A DNA stretch of 64,000 bases from Streptomyces sp. MJM8645 (GCF_001625365.1 NZ_LJJF01000001.1:2356001-2420000), one strand, 5' to 3'. Shown: positions 25,873 to 37,086, counted from the stretch's first letter. The notes: generated from the letters alone by a model not told the origin. Translations and numbers: made by a program.

Positions 25873-27255
25873 TCAGCAGCCGATCAGTCGCGCACCCAGG
25901 TACGCCTTGACCTGGTCGAGCGAGACGCGCTCCTGCGACATGGTGTCGCGGTCGCGGACGGTCACCGCGTTGTCCTCAAGGGTGTCGAAGTCGACGGTGA
26001 CGCAGAACGGCGTGCCGATCTCGTCCTGGCGGCGGTAGCGCTTGCCGATGGCGCCGGCGTCGTCGAACTCGACGTTCCACGCGGTGCGCAGGTCGGCGGC
26101 GAGGCCGCGGGCCTTCGGGGAGAGGTCGGCGTTGCGCGACAGCGGCAGGACGGCGACCTTGACCGGGGCCAGGCGCGGGTCGAGCCGCATGCCGACGCGC
26201 TTCTCCATGACGCCCTTGGCGTTGGGCGCCTCGTCCTCGAAGTAGGCGTCGATCAGGAAGGCCAGCATGGCGCGGTTGAGGCCGGCCGCCGGCTCGATGA
26301 CGTACGGGAAGTACCGCTCGCCGCTCTCCTGGTCGAAGTACTTGAGGTCCTGGCCGGACGCCTCGCTGTGCACCCGCAGGTCGTAGTCGGTGCGGTTGGC
26401 GACGCCCTCCAGCTCGGAGTACTCGCTGCCGCCGAAGTTGAAGCGGTACTCGATGTCCACCGTGCGCTTGGCGTAGTGGGAGAGCTTCTCCTTCGGGTGC
26501 TCGAAGAAGCGCATGTTCTCGGTGCGCAGGCCGAGGTCGACGTACCAGTCCCAGCGCTGCTGGAGCCAGTACTCGTGCCACTGCTCGTCCTCGCCCGGCT
26601 TGACGAAGAACTCCATCTCCATCTGCTCGAACTCGCGGGTGCGGAAGATGAAGTTGCCGGGGGTGATCTCGTTGCGGAAGCTCTTGCCGGTCTGGGCGAT
26701 GCCGAACGGCGGCTTCTTGCGCGACGTGGTCTGGACGGCCTTGAAGTTGGTGAAGATGCCCTGGGCGGTCTCAGGCCGCAGGAAGGCCAGGCCGCTGGCC
26801 TCCTCGGTGACGCCGAGGTGGGTCTTCAGCATGCCCGAGAAGTCCTTGGGCTCGGTGAACTGGCCCTTGGTGCCGCAGTCGGGGCAGTTGACGTCCTTGA
26901 GGCCGTTCGGCGGCGGGAAGCCGTGCTTGGCCTCGTACTTCTCCTCCAGGTGGTCGGCCCGGTGGCGCTTGTGGCAGGAGAGGCACTCGGTCAGCGGGTC
27001 GTTGAAGGTGGCGACGTGGCCGGAGGCCTCCCACACCTCGCGCGCGAGGATCACCGACGAGTCGAGTCCCACGACGTCCTCACGGGCCTGGACCATCGCG
27101 CGCCACCACTGGCGCTTGATGTTCTCCTTGAGTTCGACGCCCAGCGGCCCGTAGTCCCAGGCGGCACGCGTGCCGCCGTAGATCTCGCTGCAGGGGTAGA
27201 CGAAGCCACGGCGCTTGCTCAGGCTGACGATCGTGTCGATCTTGTCGGCGGCCAC
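25873..27255 (-). CDS. glyS: Glycyl-tRNA synthetase (homodimeric type)
   Basis: A 460-residue class II synthetase charging tRNA-Gly. The start GTG at 27253-27255 (GAAGAGAG upstream) gives [20 protein letters not shown], the usual N-terminus. Class II features are [16 protein letters not shown], the Cys pairs [12 protein letters not shown] and [10 protein letters not shown] of a zinc-binding insertion, [15 protein letters not shown] (motif 2) and [19 protein letters not shown] (motif 3 region). An upstream in-frame start at 27420 is rejected because it would enter the Zur-controlled znuA promoter. The gene is divergent from znuA. Confidence 0.96.
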   Translation of the reverse strand: MAADKIDTIVSLSKRRGFVYPCSEIYGGTRAAWDYGPLGVELKENIKRQWWRAMVQAREDVVGLDSSVILAREVWEASGHVATFNDPLTECLSCHKRHRADHLEEKYEAKHGFPPPNGLKDVNCPDCGTKGQFTEPKDFSGMLKTHLGVTEEASGLAFLRPETAQGIFTNFKAVQTTSRKKPPFGIAQTGKSFRNEITPGNFIFRTREFEQMEMEFFVKPGEDEQWHEYWLQQRWDWYVDLGLRTENMRFFEHPKEKLSHYAKRTVDIEYRFNFGGSEYSELEGVANRTDYDLRVHSEASGQDLKYFDQESGERYFPYVIEPAAGLNRAMLAFLIDAYFEDEAPNAKGVMEKRVGMRLDPRLAPVKVAVLPLSRNADLSPKARGLAADLRTAWNVEFDDAGAIGKRYRRQDEIGTPFCVTVDFDTLEDNAVTVRDRDTMSQERVSLDQVKAYLGARLIGC

Positions 27256-27410
27256 AGTGCTCTCTTCAGTACGTACGGCACGGTCAGGGCACGGCTGGTT
27301 GCGCGTACCCGAATACCTCAGGTTACCGGCCATACGGGTACGGGGTTCAAATCGGTATCGTCCGGCCCCTCCCAGCCACGGCCACCTGCCGTTCACCCGT
27401 CCGAGTGAGT

Positions 27411-27447
27411 TGACAATCATTTCCAGATAAGATGAGAATGATTGTCA
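27411..27447 (+). promoter_or_regulatory. Two Zur boxes over the znuA promoter
   Basis: Two 15-bp sequences match the actinobacterial Zur consensus TGAAAATGATTTTCA: TGACAATCATTTCCA at 27411-27425 (12/15) and TGAGAATGATTGTCA at 27433-27447 (13/15). Their centres are 22 bp apart, about two helical turns. Together they form an 11-bp perfect inverted repeat (TGACAATCATT / AATGATTGTCA). A -35 TTGACA at 27410-27415 and weak -10 GAGAAT at 27434-27439 lie under the boxes, so Zur binding would block RNA polymerase. The match is to published consensus from memory; binding is inferred. Confidence 0.85.
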
Positions 27448-28439
27448 TGATGATCGGACGACGTACCCGCAGCTCGATAGCCATCGCCGCCACCGCCCTC
27501 ACCGCCTCCCTCGTCCTGACCGCCTGCGGTGGCAGCAGCAGCGCCCAGAGCGCCGACGGCAAGCTGAAGGTCGTCGCCTCCTTCTACCCGATGGAGTACC
27601 TGGCCCAGCAGATCGGCAAGGACCACGTCGCGGTCACCGACCTCACCGCGGCCGGCGTCGAGCCGCACGACCTGGAGCTCACCGCCAAGCAGGTCGCCAC
27701 CGTCCAGAAGTCCGACGCGATCATCTACCTCAAGGGCCTGCAGCCCACCGTCGACCAGGCCGTCGGCCAGTCCTCGGCCAAGTACAAGATCGACGCCACC
27801 GCCGCCAGCCCGCTGGTCGACCACCACCTCGACGAGGGCGCCGAGGCCGACGGCCACCAGCACGACGGCCCGGCCGGCGACCCGCACATCTGGCTCGACC
27901 CGACCCGCTACGCGGCGATCGCCAAGAGCGTCGGCGACGGGTTCGCCAAGGCCGACCCGGCCCACGCCGACGACTACCGCAAGAACACCGACGACCTGGT
28001 CGGCCGGCTGACCACGCTGGACCAGGAGTTCCGGGACGGCCTGAAGGACGCCAAGTCCAGGACCTTCGTCACCAGCCACGCCGCCTTCGGCTACCTCGCC
28101 GACCACTACGGCCTCACCCAGGTCGCCATCAACGGCGTCGACCCCGAGTCCGAGCCCACCCCGGCCCGCCTCGCCGACGTGCAGAAGGCCGCCAAGGACA
28201 ACGGCGTCACCACGATCTTCTTCGAGACCCTGGTCAGCCCCAAGCTCGCCGACACCGTCGCCAAGGACCTCGGCCTCAAGACCGCCGTGCTGGACCCGCT
28301 GGAGGGCGTCAAGGACCCGGGCAAGGATGACTACCTCTCGGTCATGAAGCAGAACCTGGCCAACCTCCAGACCGCCCTCGGCGCCACCCCCGCCGCGACC
28401 GGCACCACTCCCACCGCGACCGGCACCCCCACCAGCTGA
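27447..28439 (+). CDS. znuA: Zinc ABC transporter substrate-binding lipoprotein
   Basis: A cluster A-I zinc-binding lipoprotein that delivers Zn2+ to ZnuBC. From the ATG at 27447 the signal peptide ends in the lipobox VLTAC. The mature protein has the family start VVASFYPMEYLAQQIG, metal-site His in GVEPHDLEL, the His/Asp-rich loop HHLDEGAEADGHQHDG and DPHIWLDP, the third His in TSHAAFGYLA, and an Asp/Glu near FFETLVSPKLA. Four in-frame ATGs (27432, 27438, 27447, 27450) are possible. The predicted transcription start falls at or just before 27447 and no Shine-Dalgarno is visible, so the mRNA is probably leaderless. The C-terminus has a Thr/Pro/Ala tail. Confidence 0.93.
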   Translation: MMIGRRTRSSIAIAATALTASLVLTACGGSSSAQSADGKLKVVASFYPMEYLAQQIGKDHVAVTDLTAAGVEPHDLELTAKQVATVQKSDAIIYLKGLQPTVDQAVGQSSAKYKIDATAASPLVDHHLDEGAEADGHQHDGPAGDPHIWLDPTRYAAIAKSVGDGFAKADPAHADDYRKNTDDLVGRLTTLDQEFRDGLKDAKSRTFVTSHAAFGYLADHYGLTQVAINGVDPESEPTPARLADVQKAAKDNGVTTIFFETLVSPKLADTVAKDLGLKTAVLDPLEGVKDPGKDDYLSVMKQNLANLQTALGATPAATGTTPTATGTPTS

Positions 28440-28454
28440 CGGGACGACAGCACC

Positions 28455-29219
28455 ATGACCCACCCGATACCCCCGGCCGTCCGCCTCCGCGACGCCGTCG
28501 CCTCCCGCGGCGGTCGGCCGGTGCTGCGCGGCGTCGACCTCACCGTCCAGCCCGGCGAGGTGGTCGCCCTGCTCGGCGCCAACGGCTCCGGCAAGTCCAC
28601 CACCGTCAAGGCCGTCATCGGCTCCGTCCCGCTGGGGCAGGGCACGCTGGAGCTGTTCGGCATCCCGTACGCCGGCTTCCGCGCCTGGCACCGGATCGGG
28701 TACGTCCCGCAGCGCACCACCGCCGCCTCCGGCGTGCCGGCCACCGTGCGCGAAGTGGTCTCCACCGGGCGGCTGCCGCAGCACCGGCTGCTGCCGTTCC
28801 GCCGCCGGGACCGCGCGGCGGTGGACCGCGCGCTCGCCGCCGTCGGCATGCTGGAACGCGCCGGGGACGGCGTCGCCGACCTGTCCGGCGGCCAGCAGCA
28901 GCGGGTGCTGATCGCCCGCGCCCTGGTCGGCACCCCCGACCTGCTGATCATGGACGAGCCGATGGCCGGCGTGGACGCCGCCAGCCAGCAGGTGCTCGCC
29001 GACACCCTGCGCGCCGAGGTCTCCCGCGGCGCCGCCGTCCTCCTCGTGCTGCACGAACTCGGGCCGCTGGAGCCGCTGATCGACCGCGCCGTGGTGCTGC
29101 GGGACGGCTGCGTCGCACACGACGGCCCGCCCGTGCCCAACACCGGACTGCACGCGCTGCCCGGCCACGACCACGTCCACCCGCACGCCGACCACACCCC
29201 GCCGAGGCTACTGGCATGA
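28455..29219 (+). CDS. znuC: Zinc ABC transporter ATP-binding protein
   Basis: A 254-residue ABC ATPase powering zinc import. Walker A is GANGSGKST (about residues 44-52), the Q-loop lies at GYVPQRTT, the signature is DLSGGQQQR (about 137-145), Walker B is LLIMDEPMAGVD and the H-loop is LVLHELGPL. A His-rich C-terminus (ALPGHDHVHPHADH) may bind metal. It begins 15 nt after znuA and its stop overlaps the start of znuB. Confidence 0.94.
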   Translation: MTHPIPPAVRLRDAVASRGGRPVLRGVDLTVQPGEVVALLGANGSGKSTTVKAVIGSVPLGQGTLELFGIPYAGFRAWHRIGYVPQRTTAASGVPATVREVVSTGRLPQHRLLPFRRRDRAAVDRALAAVGMLERAGDGVADLSGGQQQRVLIARALVGTPDLLIMDEPMAGVDAASQQVLADTLRAEVSRGAAVLLVLHELGPLEPLIDRAVVLRDGCVAHDGPPVPNTGLHALPGHDHVHPHADHTPPRLLA

Positions 29220-30211
29220 CCGAGATGCTCTCCTACGACTTCATGCAGCGCGCCCTGCTCGCCGCCGTCCTGGTCGGGATCACCGCCCCGGCCGTCGGCA
29301 TCTACCTGGTGCAGCGCCGGCAGGCCCTGATGGGCGACGGCATGGGGCACGTCGCGATGACCGGCGTCGGCCTCGGCTTCATCTTCCAGACCAGCCCGGT
29401 CTGGATGGCCGTGCTGGTCTGCGTGCTCGGCGCCGTCACGATGGAACTGGTCCGCTCGCGCGGCAACCAGCGCGGCGACATCGCCCTGGCGATGCTCTTC
29501 TACGGCGGCATGGCCTGCGGCAAGCTGCTCGTCTCGCTCTCCGCCCAGGCCGGCGCCGGCTCGCTGGAGAGCTACCTGTGGGGCTCCATCCTCACCGTCG
29601 CCCCGGCCGACCTGATCACCATCGCGGTGCTCGGCGCGGTGGTCGTCGCGGTCACCGTCGGCCTGCGCCGGCAGCTCTTCGCGATCTGCCAGGACGAGGA
29701 CTTCGCCCGGGTCACCGGCCTGCCGGTGCGCACGCTCAACCTGCTGCTCGCGGTGATGGCCGCCGTCACCGTCACCGTCGCGATGCGGGTGGTCGGGCTG
29801 CTGCTGGTCAGCGCCCTGATGGTGGTCCCGGTGGTCGCCGCCCAGCAGCTCACCCGGTCGTTCGCCGCCACCCAGGCGGCCTCGATCGCGCTCGGCGTGG
29901 TGGTCTCGCTGGCCGGCGTCACCGGCTCCTACCACCTCAACGTGCCCTCCGGCCCGGCCATCGTGCTGCTCGCCATCGCGGTGTTCGCGGTGTTCAGCCT
30001 GCTCGCCGCGCCGCTCGCCCGGCGGCGCCACCGCAGGGGCGTCGCGGACCCCGGACCGAAGGTCTGCGACGTCGCCCTGCCGGAACCCGTCCCGGGGCAA
30101 TCCCCGGGACAATCCCCGGATCAGATCCCGGGACAGATCCCGGGGCAACTCCCGGGCCGCGGTTCCTCCGACGCGATCACTCCGGAGCGGGGTGCGGGGC
30201 TGGCACAATGA
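29216..30211 (+). CDS. znuB: Zinc ABC transporter permease with repeat tail
   Basis: A 331-residue ABC-3 family permease. Eight or nine hydrophobic segments are visible. The cytoplasmic coupling region and the conserved core QRRQALMGDGMGHVAMTGVG and LRRQLFAICQDEDFARVTGLP match metal permeases. The last 40 or so residues are unusual: an IPGQ/SPGQ repeat encoded by about 12-bp repeats (30090-30157), then a short tail. This tail is absent from the family core and likely cytoplasmic and disordered. The gene starts inside the znuC stop (ATGA). Confidence 0.93.
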   Translation: MTEMLSYDFMQRALLAAVLVGITAPAVGIYLVQRRQALMGDGMGHVAMTGVGLGFIFQTSPVWMAVLVCVLGAVTMELVRSRGNQRGDIALAMLFYGGMACGKLLVSLSAQAGAGSLESYLWGSILTVAPADLITIAVLGAVVVAVTVGLRRQLFAICQDEDFARVTGLPVRTLNLLLAVMAAVTVTVAMRVVGLLLVSALMVVPVVAAQQLTRSFAATQAASIALGVVVSLAGVTGSYHLNVPSGPAIVLLAIAVFAVFSLLAAPLARRRHRRGVADPGPKVCDVALPEPVPGQSPGQSPDQIPGQIPGQLPGRGSSDAITPERGAGLAQ

Positions 30212-30246
30212 GGTGCGAGACGCCCACCACCCCAGGAGGACCCACG

Positions 30247-30657
30247 GTGACCACCGCAGGCCCGTCGCCGCGCGCCCGCTCGACCCGGCAACGTGCCGCC
30301 GTCTCGGCGGCCCTGGACGAGATCGAGGACTTCCGCAGCGCGCAGGAGCTCCACGACATGCTCAAGCACCGCGGGGACTCCGTCGGTCTGACCACGGTCT
30401 ACCGCACCCTCCAGTCGCTCGCCGACGCCGGCGAGGTGGACGTGCTGCGCACCGCCGACGGCGAGGCCGTCTACCGCCGGTGCAGCAGCGGACACCACCA
30501 CCACCTGGTGTGCCGGCACTGCGGCGCCACCGTCGAGGTGGAGGGCCCGGCGGTGGAGCGCTGGGCCAACGCGGTCGCCGCGGAGCACGGGTTCAGCGAC
30601 ATCGCGCACACCCTGGAGATCTTCGGCACCTGCGCGGAGTGCGCCAAGAAGGTCTGA
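30247..30657 (+). CDS. zur: Zinc uptake regulator Zur (Fur family)
   Basis: A 136-residue Fur-family repressor that senses zinc. The N-terminal winged helix has STRQRAAVSAALDEIEDFRS and GLTTVYRTLQSLADAGEVDV. Zinc ligands lie in GHHHHLVCRHCGATVEVEG (CXXC plus His) and the terminal CAECAKK CXXC pair, which holds the structural zinc. The GTG at 30247 has a strong AGGAGGA at 30234-30240. As the last gene of the Zur-box operon, it is probably autoregulated together with the transporter. Fur-family paralogs are distinguished from Zur here by the znu context. Confidence 0.93.
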   Translation: MTTAGPSPRARSTRQRAAVSAALDEIEDFRSAQELHDMLKHRGDSVGLTTVYRTLQSLADAGEVDVLRTADGEAVYRRCSSGHHHHLVCRHCGATVEVEGPAVERWANAVAAEHGFSDIAHTLEIFGTCAECAKKV

Positions 30658-30669
30658 CCAGCGGAGCAC

Positions 30670-30722
30670 CGGTACGGCGAAGGGCCCGTGGGAGCGATCC
30701 CCACGGGCCCTTCGCCGTACCG
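30670..30722. terminator. 23-bp perfect terminator hairpin between zur and uppS
   Basis: A 23-bp uninterrupted inverted repeat (30670-30692 / 30700-30722) with a 7-nt loop lies 12 bp past zur and 13 bp past the end of the converging uppS gene. It should terminate both strands. Confidence 0.9.
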
Positions 30723-30735
30723 CCGCCGTACCGCG

Positions 30736-31575
30736 TCAGCGCTGGGTGGGCAGGTCCAGCGCCTCGGGCACCTCGTTCGGGATCGCCCCGCCGAAGCGGC
30801 GGTCGCGCCTCGCGTACTGCTCGCAGGCGCGCCACAGGTCACGGCGGTCGAAGTCCGGCCAGAGCACGTCCTGGAACACGAACTCGGCGTACGCGGACTG
30901 CCAGAGCAGGAAGTTGGAGGTGCGCTGCTCGCCGCTGGGGCGCAGGAACAGGTCCACGTCCGGCATGTCCGGGTGGTACATGTACTTGGCGAGGGTCTTC
31001 TCGTTGACCTTCTTCGGGTCCAGCTTCCCGGCGGCGACATCGGCCGCGAGGGCCGCCGCGGCGTCCGCGAGCTCGGCCCGGCCACCGTAGTTGACGCACA
31101 TGTAGAGCGTGACGGCGTCGTTGTCCTTGGTCTGCTCCTCGGCGACCTGGAGCTCCTGGACGACGCTCTTCCACAGCTTGGGCATCCGGCCCGCCCAGCG
31201 GACCCGCACGCCCATCGCGTCCATCTCGTCGCGGCGGCGGTGGATGACGTCCCGGTTGAAGTTCATCAGGAACTTCACCTCGTCGGGCGAGCGCTTCCAG
31301 TTCTCGGTGGAGAACGCGTACAGCGAGATGTTCTTCACGCCGAGCTCGATCGCGCCCTTGAGGACGTCCAGCACGACGGACTCGCCGACCTTGTGGCCCT
31401 CGGTGCGGGGCAGTCCGCGCTCCTTGGCCCAGCGGCCGTTGCCGTCCATCACGATGGCGACGTGTTCGGGGACCAGCTCGCCGGGAATCTTCGGGGGCTG
31501 TGCGCCACTGGGGTGCGGGGTCGGGGGGAGGTACTCCCTCTGCTTGCCGCCGCCGAAGAGCCGTCGCGCTGCCAT
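30736..31575 (-). CDS. uppS: Isoprenyl transferase (undecaprenyl diphosphate synthase type)
   Basis: A 279-residue cis-prenyltransferase that builds long-chain isoprenyl diphosphates for cell-wall lipid carriers. Signatures are the substrate-binding [20 protein letters not shown] (catalytic Asp in MDGNGR), [14 protein letters not shown], and the C-terminal [20 protein letters not shown] and [13 protein letters not shown]. Chain length cannot be told from sequence; many actinobacteria have two or more such enzymes. It lies 4 bp after recO on the same strand, so the pair is an operon. Confidence 0.94.
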   Translation of the reverse strand: MAARRLFGGGKQREYLPPTPHPSGAQPPKIPGELVPEHVAIVMDGNGRWAKERGLPRTEGHKVGESVVLDVLKGAIELGVKNISLYAFSTENWKRSPDEVKFLMNFNRDVIHRRRDEMDAMGVRVRWAGRMPKLWKSVVQELQVAEEQTKDNDAVTLYMCVNYGGRAELADAAAALAADVAAGKLDPKKVNEKTLAKYMYHPDMPDVDLFLRPSGEQRTSNFLLWQSAYAEFVFQDVLWPDFDRRDLWRACEQYARRDRRFGGAIPNEVPEALDLPTQR

Positions 31576-31579
31576 GTGC

Positions 31580-32326
31580 TCACTTCTCCACGTATCTCAT
31601 CGAGCGGATGCCCCGCTCCAAATGCCACTGCAGATAGGCCGCGACCAGGCCGCTGCCCTCCCGCCAGTACCTCGGCTCGCAGGAATCGGCCGTCTGCCAG
31701 TCCCCTGACAGCAGCGCCCCGAGCAGTACCAGTGTCTCAGGGGAGGGTACGGCACATCCGGGCACTCGGCAGTCCGGGCAGAGGACCCCGCCTGCGGGAA
31801 GGGAGAAGAAACGGTTCGGCCCCTCCAGCCCGCATTTGGCGCAGTCCGTGAAGCTCGCGCCGTACCCGTTCACCGCGAGCGAGCGCAGCAGGAAGGCGTC
31901 CATCACCAGGTGCGACTCGTGCAGCCCGGCCGCCAGCGTGCGCAGGGCGCCCACCAGCAGCAGGTACTGCTGGACGGCCGGTTCGCCCTCGTTCTCGGCG
32001 AACCGCTCGGCCGTCTCCAGCATCGCCGTCCCGGCGGTGTAGCGGCCGTAGTCGGTGACGATCGAACCGCCGTACGGCGCGATCGTCTCCACCTGGGTGC
32101 ACAGCGGCAACCCACGGCCGATCAGCTCACTCCCCCGGCTGAAGAACTGCACGTCCACGTGCGAGAACGGCTCCAGCCGGGCGCCGAACTTGGACTTGGT
32201 CTTGCGCACCCCACGCGCCACCGCCCGCACCTTGCCGTGGTGCCGGGTCAGCAGGGTGATGATCCGATCGGCCTCGCCGAGCTTCTGCGCCCGCAGCACG
32301 ACGCCGTCGTCCCGGAAAAGACTCAT
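31580..32326 (-). CDS. recO: DNA repair protein RecO
   Basis: A 248-residue recombination mediator of the RecFOR pathway that loads RecA and anneals strands. The OB-fold N-terminus is [20 protein letters not shown] followed by [21 protein letters not shown] zinc-binding CAKCGLEG / CPDC pair lies near residues 157-185. The ATG at 32324-32326 has GGAGA upstream; ATG 32335 is a close alternative. It reads directly into uppS. Confidence 0.94.
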   Translation of the reverse strand: MSLFRDDGVVLRAQKLGEADRIITLLTRHHGKVRAVARGVRKTKSKFGARLEPFSHVDVQFFSRGSELIGRGLPLCTQVETIAPYGGSIVTDYGRYTAGTAMLETAERFAENEGEPAVQQYLLLVGALRTLAAGLHESHLVMDAFLLRSLAVNGYGASFTDCAKCGLEGPNRFFSLPAGGVLCPDCRVPGCAVPSPETLVLLGALLSGDWQTADSCEPRYWREGSGLVAAYLQWHLERGIRSMRYVEK

Positions 32327-32556
32327 GGGAACCATTCTCCCCCACGGCGCGCCCCGGCCGCCGACAGCCGTGTTGCCCGCACCGGGTCCGTGGGGGAGGA
32401 CCGAGCGGTGCGGGTCACGGCGGGCCCGGAGGGGGATTTCGGGCCCGTTTTGTGGGGGATCGGAGATGGCTCGGGGGTTGCGCGGCAGGCCCGGCACTGC
32501 GGAGCGGGCCCGGTTCTGCGAAGGATGTCCGGTTACTGCGGAGCAGCGGAGAAGGT

Positions 32557-33219
32557 CTAGTACGGAGCCCGGGTCGCCGCCTCCAGCAGCGCCCCGACCC
32601 GCGACTGCGGTAGATCCAGACAGCGCCCGACCGCGGCCAGCGCCTCGCGCTCCTGCGGCAGGTAGCGCCCGTCGGACAGGGCGATCGCCGCGCCCTGCAG
32701 CAGCAGCCGCTCCCGGCCCTGGTGGGCCAGGTGCGGGGCGAGCGGTTCGAGCACCGCGTGCAGTTCCACGGCCAGGCCGCCGGCCATCCCGTGGGCGTCG
32801 TAGAGTTCGCCGCCGAGCCCGGACAGCGCGGCGAGCGCGGCCAGCACCTGGGCCTCGCCGCAGTCCTCGAACCCGGCCTCGCGCACCGCCGTGCAGGCCG
32901 ACTCGCGGGCCGCGCGGTGCGCGGTGCCGCCGGCCGCGAGCAGGGCGAGCGCGATGGTGTACTGCGCGTCCCGCAGCATCGCGCCGAGCCGTACGGAGGT
33001 GGGCTGTTCCAGGCTCTCGACGCCGTAGCGGCCGTGGCAGCTGGTGCACTGCACGCTGCCGATCACCGGGCCGAGCGGGGCCACCGGGGTCCCCAGCAAC
33101 CGCAGCCACCGCCGGCCGTGCTGCCGGCGGTAGTTGCGGTCCCCGCCACAGCCCGGGCAGAAGAAGTCACCGAGAACGTCAGTCCGCCACCGCGGGCGAA
33201 CACCCCACAACCTGGTCAC
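32557..33219 (-). CDS. TerB-like protein with N-terminal zinc ribbon
   Basis: A 220-residue protein. The N-terminal part has two Cys pairs, FFCPGCGG (about residues 19-26) and VQCTSCHG (about 56-63), suggesting a zinc ribbon. The remainder is an all-helical TerB-like module, including QYTIALALLAAGG, AARESACTAVREAG and GAAIALSDGRYLPQEREAL, the last holding acidic metal-binding-type residues. The family is associated with tellurite resistance and phage/stress systems, but no ter genes accompany it here. The start is a GTG at 33217-33219. It is read toward recO with a 230-bp gap. Confidence 0.8.
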   Translation of the reverse strand: MTRLWGVRPRWRTDVLGDFFCPGCGGDRNYRRQHGRRWLRLLGTPVAPLGPVIGSVQCTSCHGRYGVESLEQPTSVRLGAMLRDAQYTIALALLAAGGTAHRAARESACTAVREAGFEDCGEAQVLAALAALSGLGGELYDAHGMAGGLAVELHAVLEPLAPHLAHQGRERLLLQGAAIALSDGRYLPQEREALAAVGRCLDLPQSRVGALLEAATRAPY

Positions 33220-33415
33220 GGCGCCACTCCCCAGACATGGCAGACGGCCTGCACAACAATGGGCAGGTCACGCGACCGGACACCGAGGCCGTCCCACCGA
33301 CCCGGCTTTCCGGTGGATCGATGTTGCCATGGTTACCGGCACGTGTCAGTACCTCGAACGGCTTCCGACCCGAAAAAATGTGGCGCAGGACACAACTGGC
33401 CCCAGGTGCGGCGAA

Positions 33416-33437
33416 GGGCCGCCCCGGAGGACGGCCC
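33416..33437 (-). terminator. leuA terminator hairpin
   Basis: On the minus strand a 9-bp stem with one G-U pair (33429-33437 and 33416-33424, loop 4 nt) lies 22 bp after the leuA stop. Confidence 0.55.
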
Positions 33438-33459
33438 CGCCACATCTCACTCGTACGAA

Positions 33460-35460
<2,001 letters not shown>

Positions 35461-35466
35461 GGCCCC

Positions 35467-35495
35467 AGCGTAACCCAGGGCCGCGCGCCCCCGAA
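35467..35495 (-). promoter_or_regulatory. Putative leuA promoter
   Basis: On the minus strand TTCGGG (35490-35495) and TACGCT (35467-35472) are 17 bp apart, placing transcription start near 35460, just before the leader ATG. The -10 is good and the -35 is weak. Confidence 0.45.
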
Positions 35496-35586
35496 GTGAT
35501 CCGGGCCACCGTTCCACCCCTTGAGACACCGACCGGTCACGCCAAGAGTGGTGACAACCGGTCATCGAGGCCTCACCCTGGGCCAC

Positions 35587-36609
35587 ATGACTGCAGCAGT
35601 TCCGATCTGCGCGATCGTCCCGCCGTACGTCCTGGACCGCCTCGCCGAGGCCGGTCACGAGCCCGCCGTCCGCTCCCTCCTGCTCGACACCGCGCACCGC
35701 GCGGCCCGCCTCGCCCCTCCCCCGCCCGTCAGCACCGGCCCGACCCCCAGCCGGTTGATCGCCGACACCGCCCACAGCCAGCGGCTGCCCGGCCGGACCG
35801 TCCGCACCGAGGGCCAGGCCCCGGTCGCCGACAAGTCCGTCAACCACGCCTACGACGGCCTCGGCGACACCTTCGCCCTGTACGCCACCGTCTTCGGCCG
35901 CCGCTCGATCGACAACCGGGGGCTGCGCCTGGACGCCACCGTGCACTACGGCCAGGACTACGACAACGCCTTCTGGAACGGCCACCAGATGGTCTTCGGC
36001 GACGGCGACGGCGAGATCTTCGGCGACTTCACCGCCTGCGTCGACGTCATCGGCCACGAACTCACCCACGGCGTCACCCAGTTCACCGCCGGCCTGCAGT
36101 ACCAGGACCAGCCCGGCGCACTCAACGAGTCGGTCTCCGACGTCTTCGGCTCGCTGGTCAAGCAGTACGCGCTGCGCCAGGACGCCGCCCACGCCGACTG
36201 GCTGATCGGCGCCGGACTGCTCGCCCCCGGCATCCAGGGCGTGGCGCTGCGCTCGATGAAGGCCCCCGGCACCGCCTACGACGACCCCCGGCTCGGCAAG
36301 GACCCGCAGCCCGCGCACATGCGGGACTACGTGGACACCACCGACGACAACGGCGGCGTGCACATCAACTCCGGCATCCCCAACCACGCGTTCTACCTGC
36401 TGGCCACCGCCCTCGGCGGCCAGGCCTGGGACCGCGCCGGACGGATCTGGTACGACGCCCTGACCGGCCACCAGCTGGCCGCCGACGCCGACTTCACCGC
36501 CTTCGCCCGGGCCACCGTGGCCGCCGCCAAGGCCCGCTACCCCGACCAGTCCTCGGTCGCGGACACCGTGACGGCCTCCTGGGCGCAGGTGGGCGTCAGC
36601 CCCGGCTGA
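35587..36609 (+). CDS. Protealysin-like M4 metalloprotease
   Basis: A 340-residue thermolysin-family zinc protease without a signal peptide. A short propeptide begins with IVPPYVLDRLAEAG, matching the protealysin-type propeptide motif rather than the long secreted thermolysin prosequence. The catalytic domain has the HExxH zinc site VIGHELTHGVTQF, the third ligand Glu in ALNESVSDVFGS, and the active-site His in NGGVHINSGIPNHAFYLLA. The ATG at 35587 directly precedes the propeptide motif. A small emfourin-like gene follows 139 bp downstream, the arrangement known for protealysin and its inhibitor. Confidence 0.93.
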   Translation: MTAAVPICAIVPPYVLDRLAEAGHEPAVRSLLLDTAHRAARLAPPPPVSTGPTPSRLIADTAHSQRLPGRTVRTEGQAPVADKSVNHAYDGLGDTFALYATVFGRRSIDNRGLRLDATVHYGQDYDNAFWNGHQMVFGDGDGEIFGDFTACVDVIGHELTHGVTQFTAGLQYQDQPGALNESVSDVFGSLVKQYALRQDAAHADWLIGAGLLAPGIQGVALRSMKAPGTAYDDPRLGKDPQPAHMRDYVDTTDDNGGVHINSGIPNHAFYLLATALGGQAWDRAGRIWYDALTGHQLAADADFTAFARATVAAAKARYPDQSSVADTVTASWAQVGVSPG

Positions 36610-36748
36610 ACCCTCCGGCGGCCCCTCCGGCAGCCACGATGAAGACCTCGGCGACGGCCCCGGCCGAGGACCGATTGAGACCAGGTTGAGCCGGGCTTAA
36701 GGTCACGGTCCGGGAAAAGACCGGCAAACTCCCTCCCCTGGTAGCACC

Positions 36749-37024
36749 ATGGACACCATGCGTATCCAGGTGACCCGGACCGGCGGCTTCGCGGGGATCG
36801 TCCGCCATGCGGAACTCGACACCGTCGACCGCACGGACGCCCCGCACGTCCACGCGCTCGCCCGCGAGGCCGTCGCGGGCGGGCTGCGGGCGCCCTCGTA
36901 CGGGGTGCCGGACGGCTTCCACTACGAGATCACCGTCGACGGCCGGACGGTCTACTGCGCCGACCCGAAGCTCACCGACTCGCAGCGCGAACTGGTGTCG
37001 CTGGTCCTGCGCGAGGGCGCGTAG
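36749..37024 (+). CDS. Emfourin-like protease inhibitor
   Basis: A 91-residue protein matching the emfourin pattern: an N-terminal strand MRIQVTRTGGFAGI, a central DRTDAPHVHALAREAV, and DGFHYEITVDGRTV followed by LTDSQRELVSLVLREG. Emfourin (from Serratia) inhibits the neighbouring protealysin, so this protein probably restrains the M4 protease encoded just upstream. ATG 36758 (MRIQ) is an equally plausible start. A terminator hairpin follows. Confidence 0.8.
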   Translation: MDTMRIQVTRTGGFAGIVRHAELDTVDRTDAPHVHALAREAVAGGLRAPSYGVPDGFHYEITVDGRTVYCADPKLTDSQRELVSLVLREGA

Positions 37025-37046
37025 CCCCACCGGCCCCCGGACATGC

Positions 37047-37086
37047 CGAAGGCCCGCCCGATCGATCAGATCCGGGCGGGCCTTCG
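37047..37086. terminator. Bidirectional hairpin between the emfourin gene and era
   Basis: A 14-bp inverted repeat CGAAGGCCCGCCCG / CGGGCGGGCCTTCG (37047-37060, 37073-37086) with a 12-nt loop ends both convergent transcripts. Confidence 0.8.

Noticed and set aside
27256..27410. Possible T-box or other riboswitch upstream of glyS
   Set aside because: The gap to the Zur boxes is short and no T-box stem or UGGN-type sequence was evident.
32336..32556. A promoter or small gene between recO and the TerB-like gene
   Set aside because: The region has short GC repeats but no coding frame or clear promoter I can defend.
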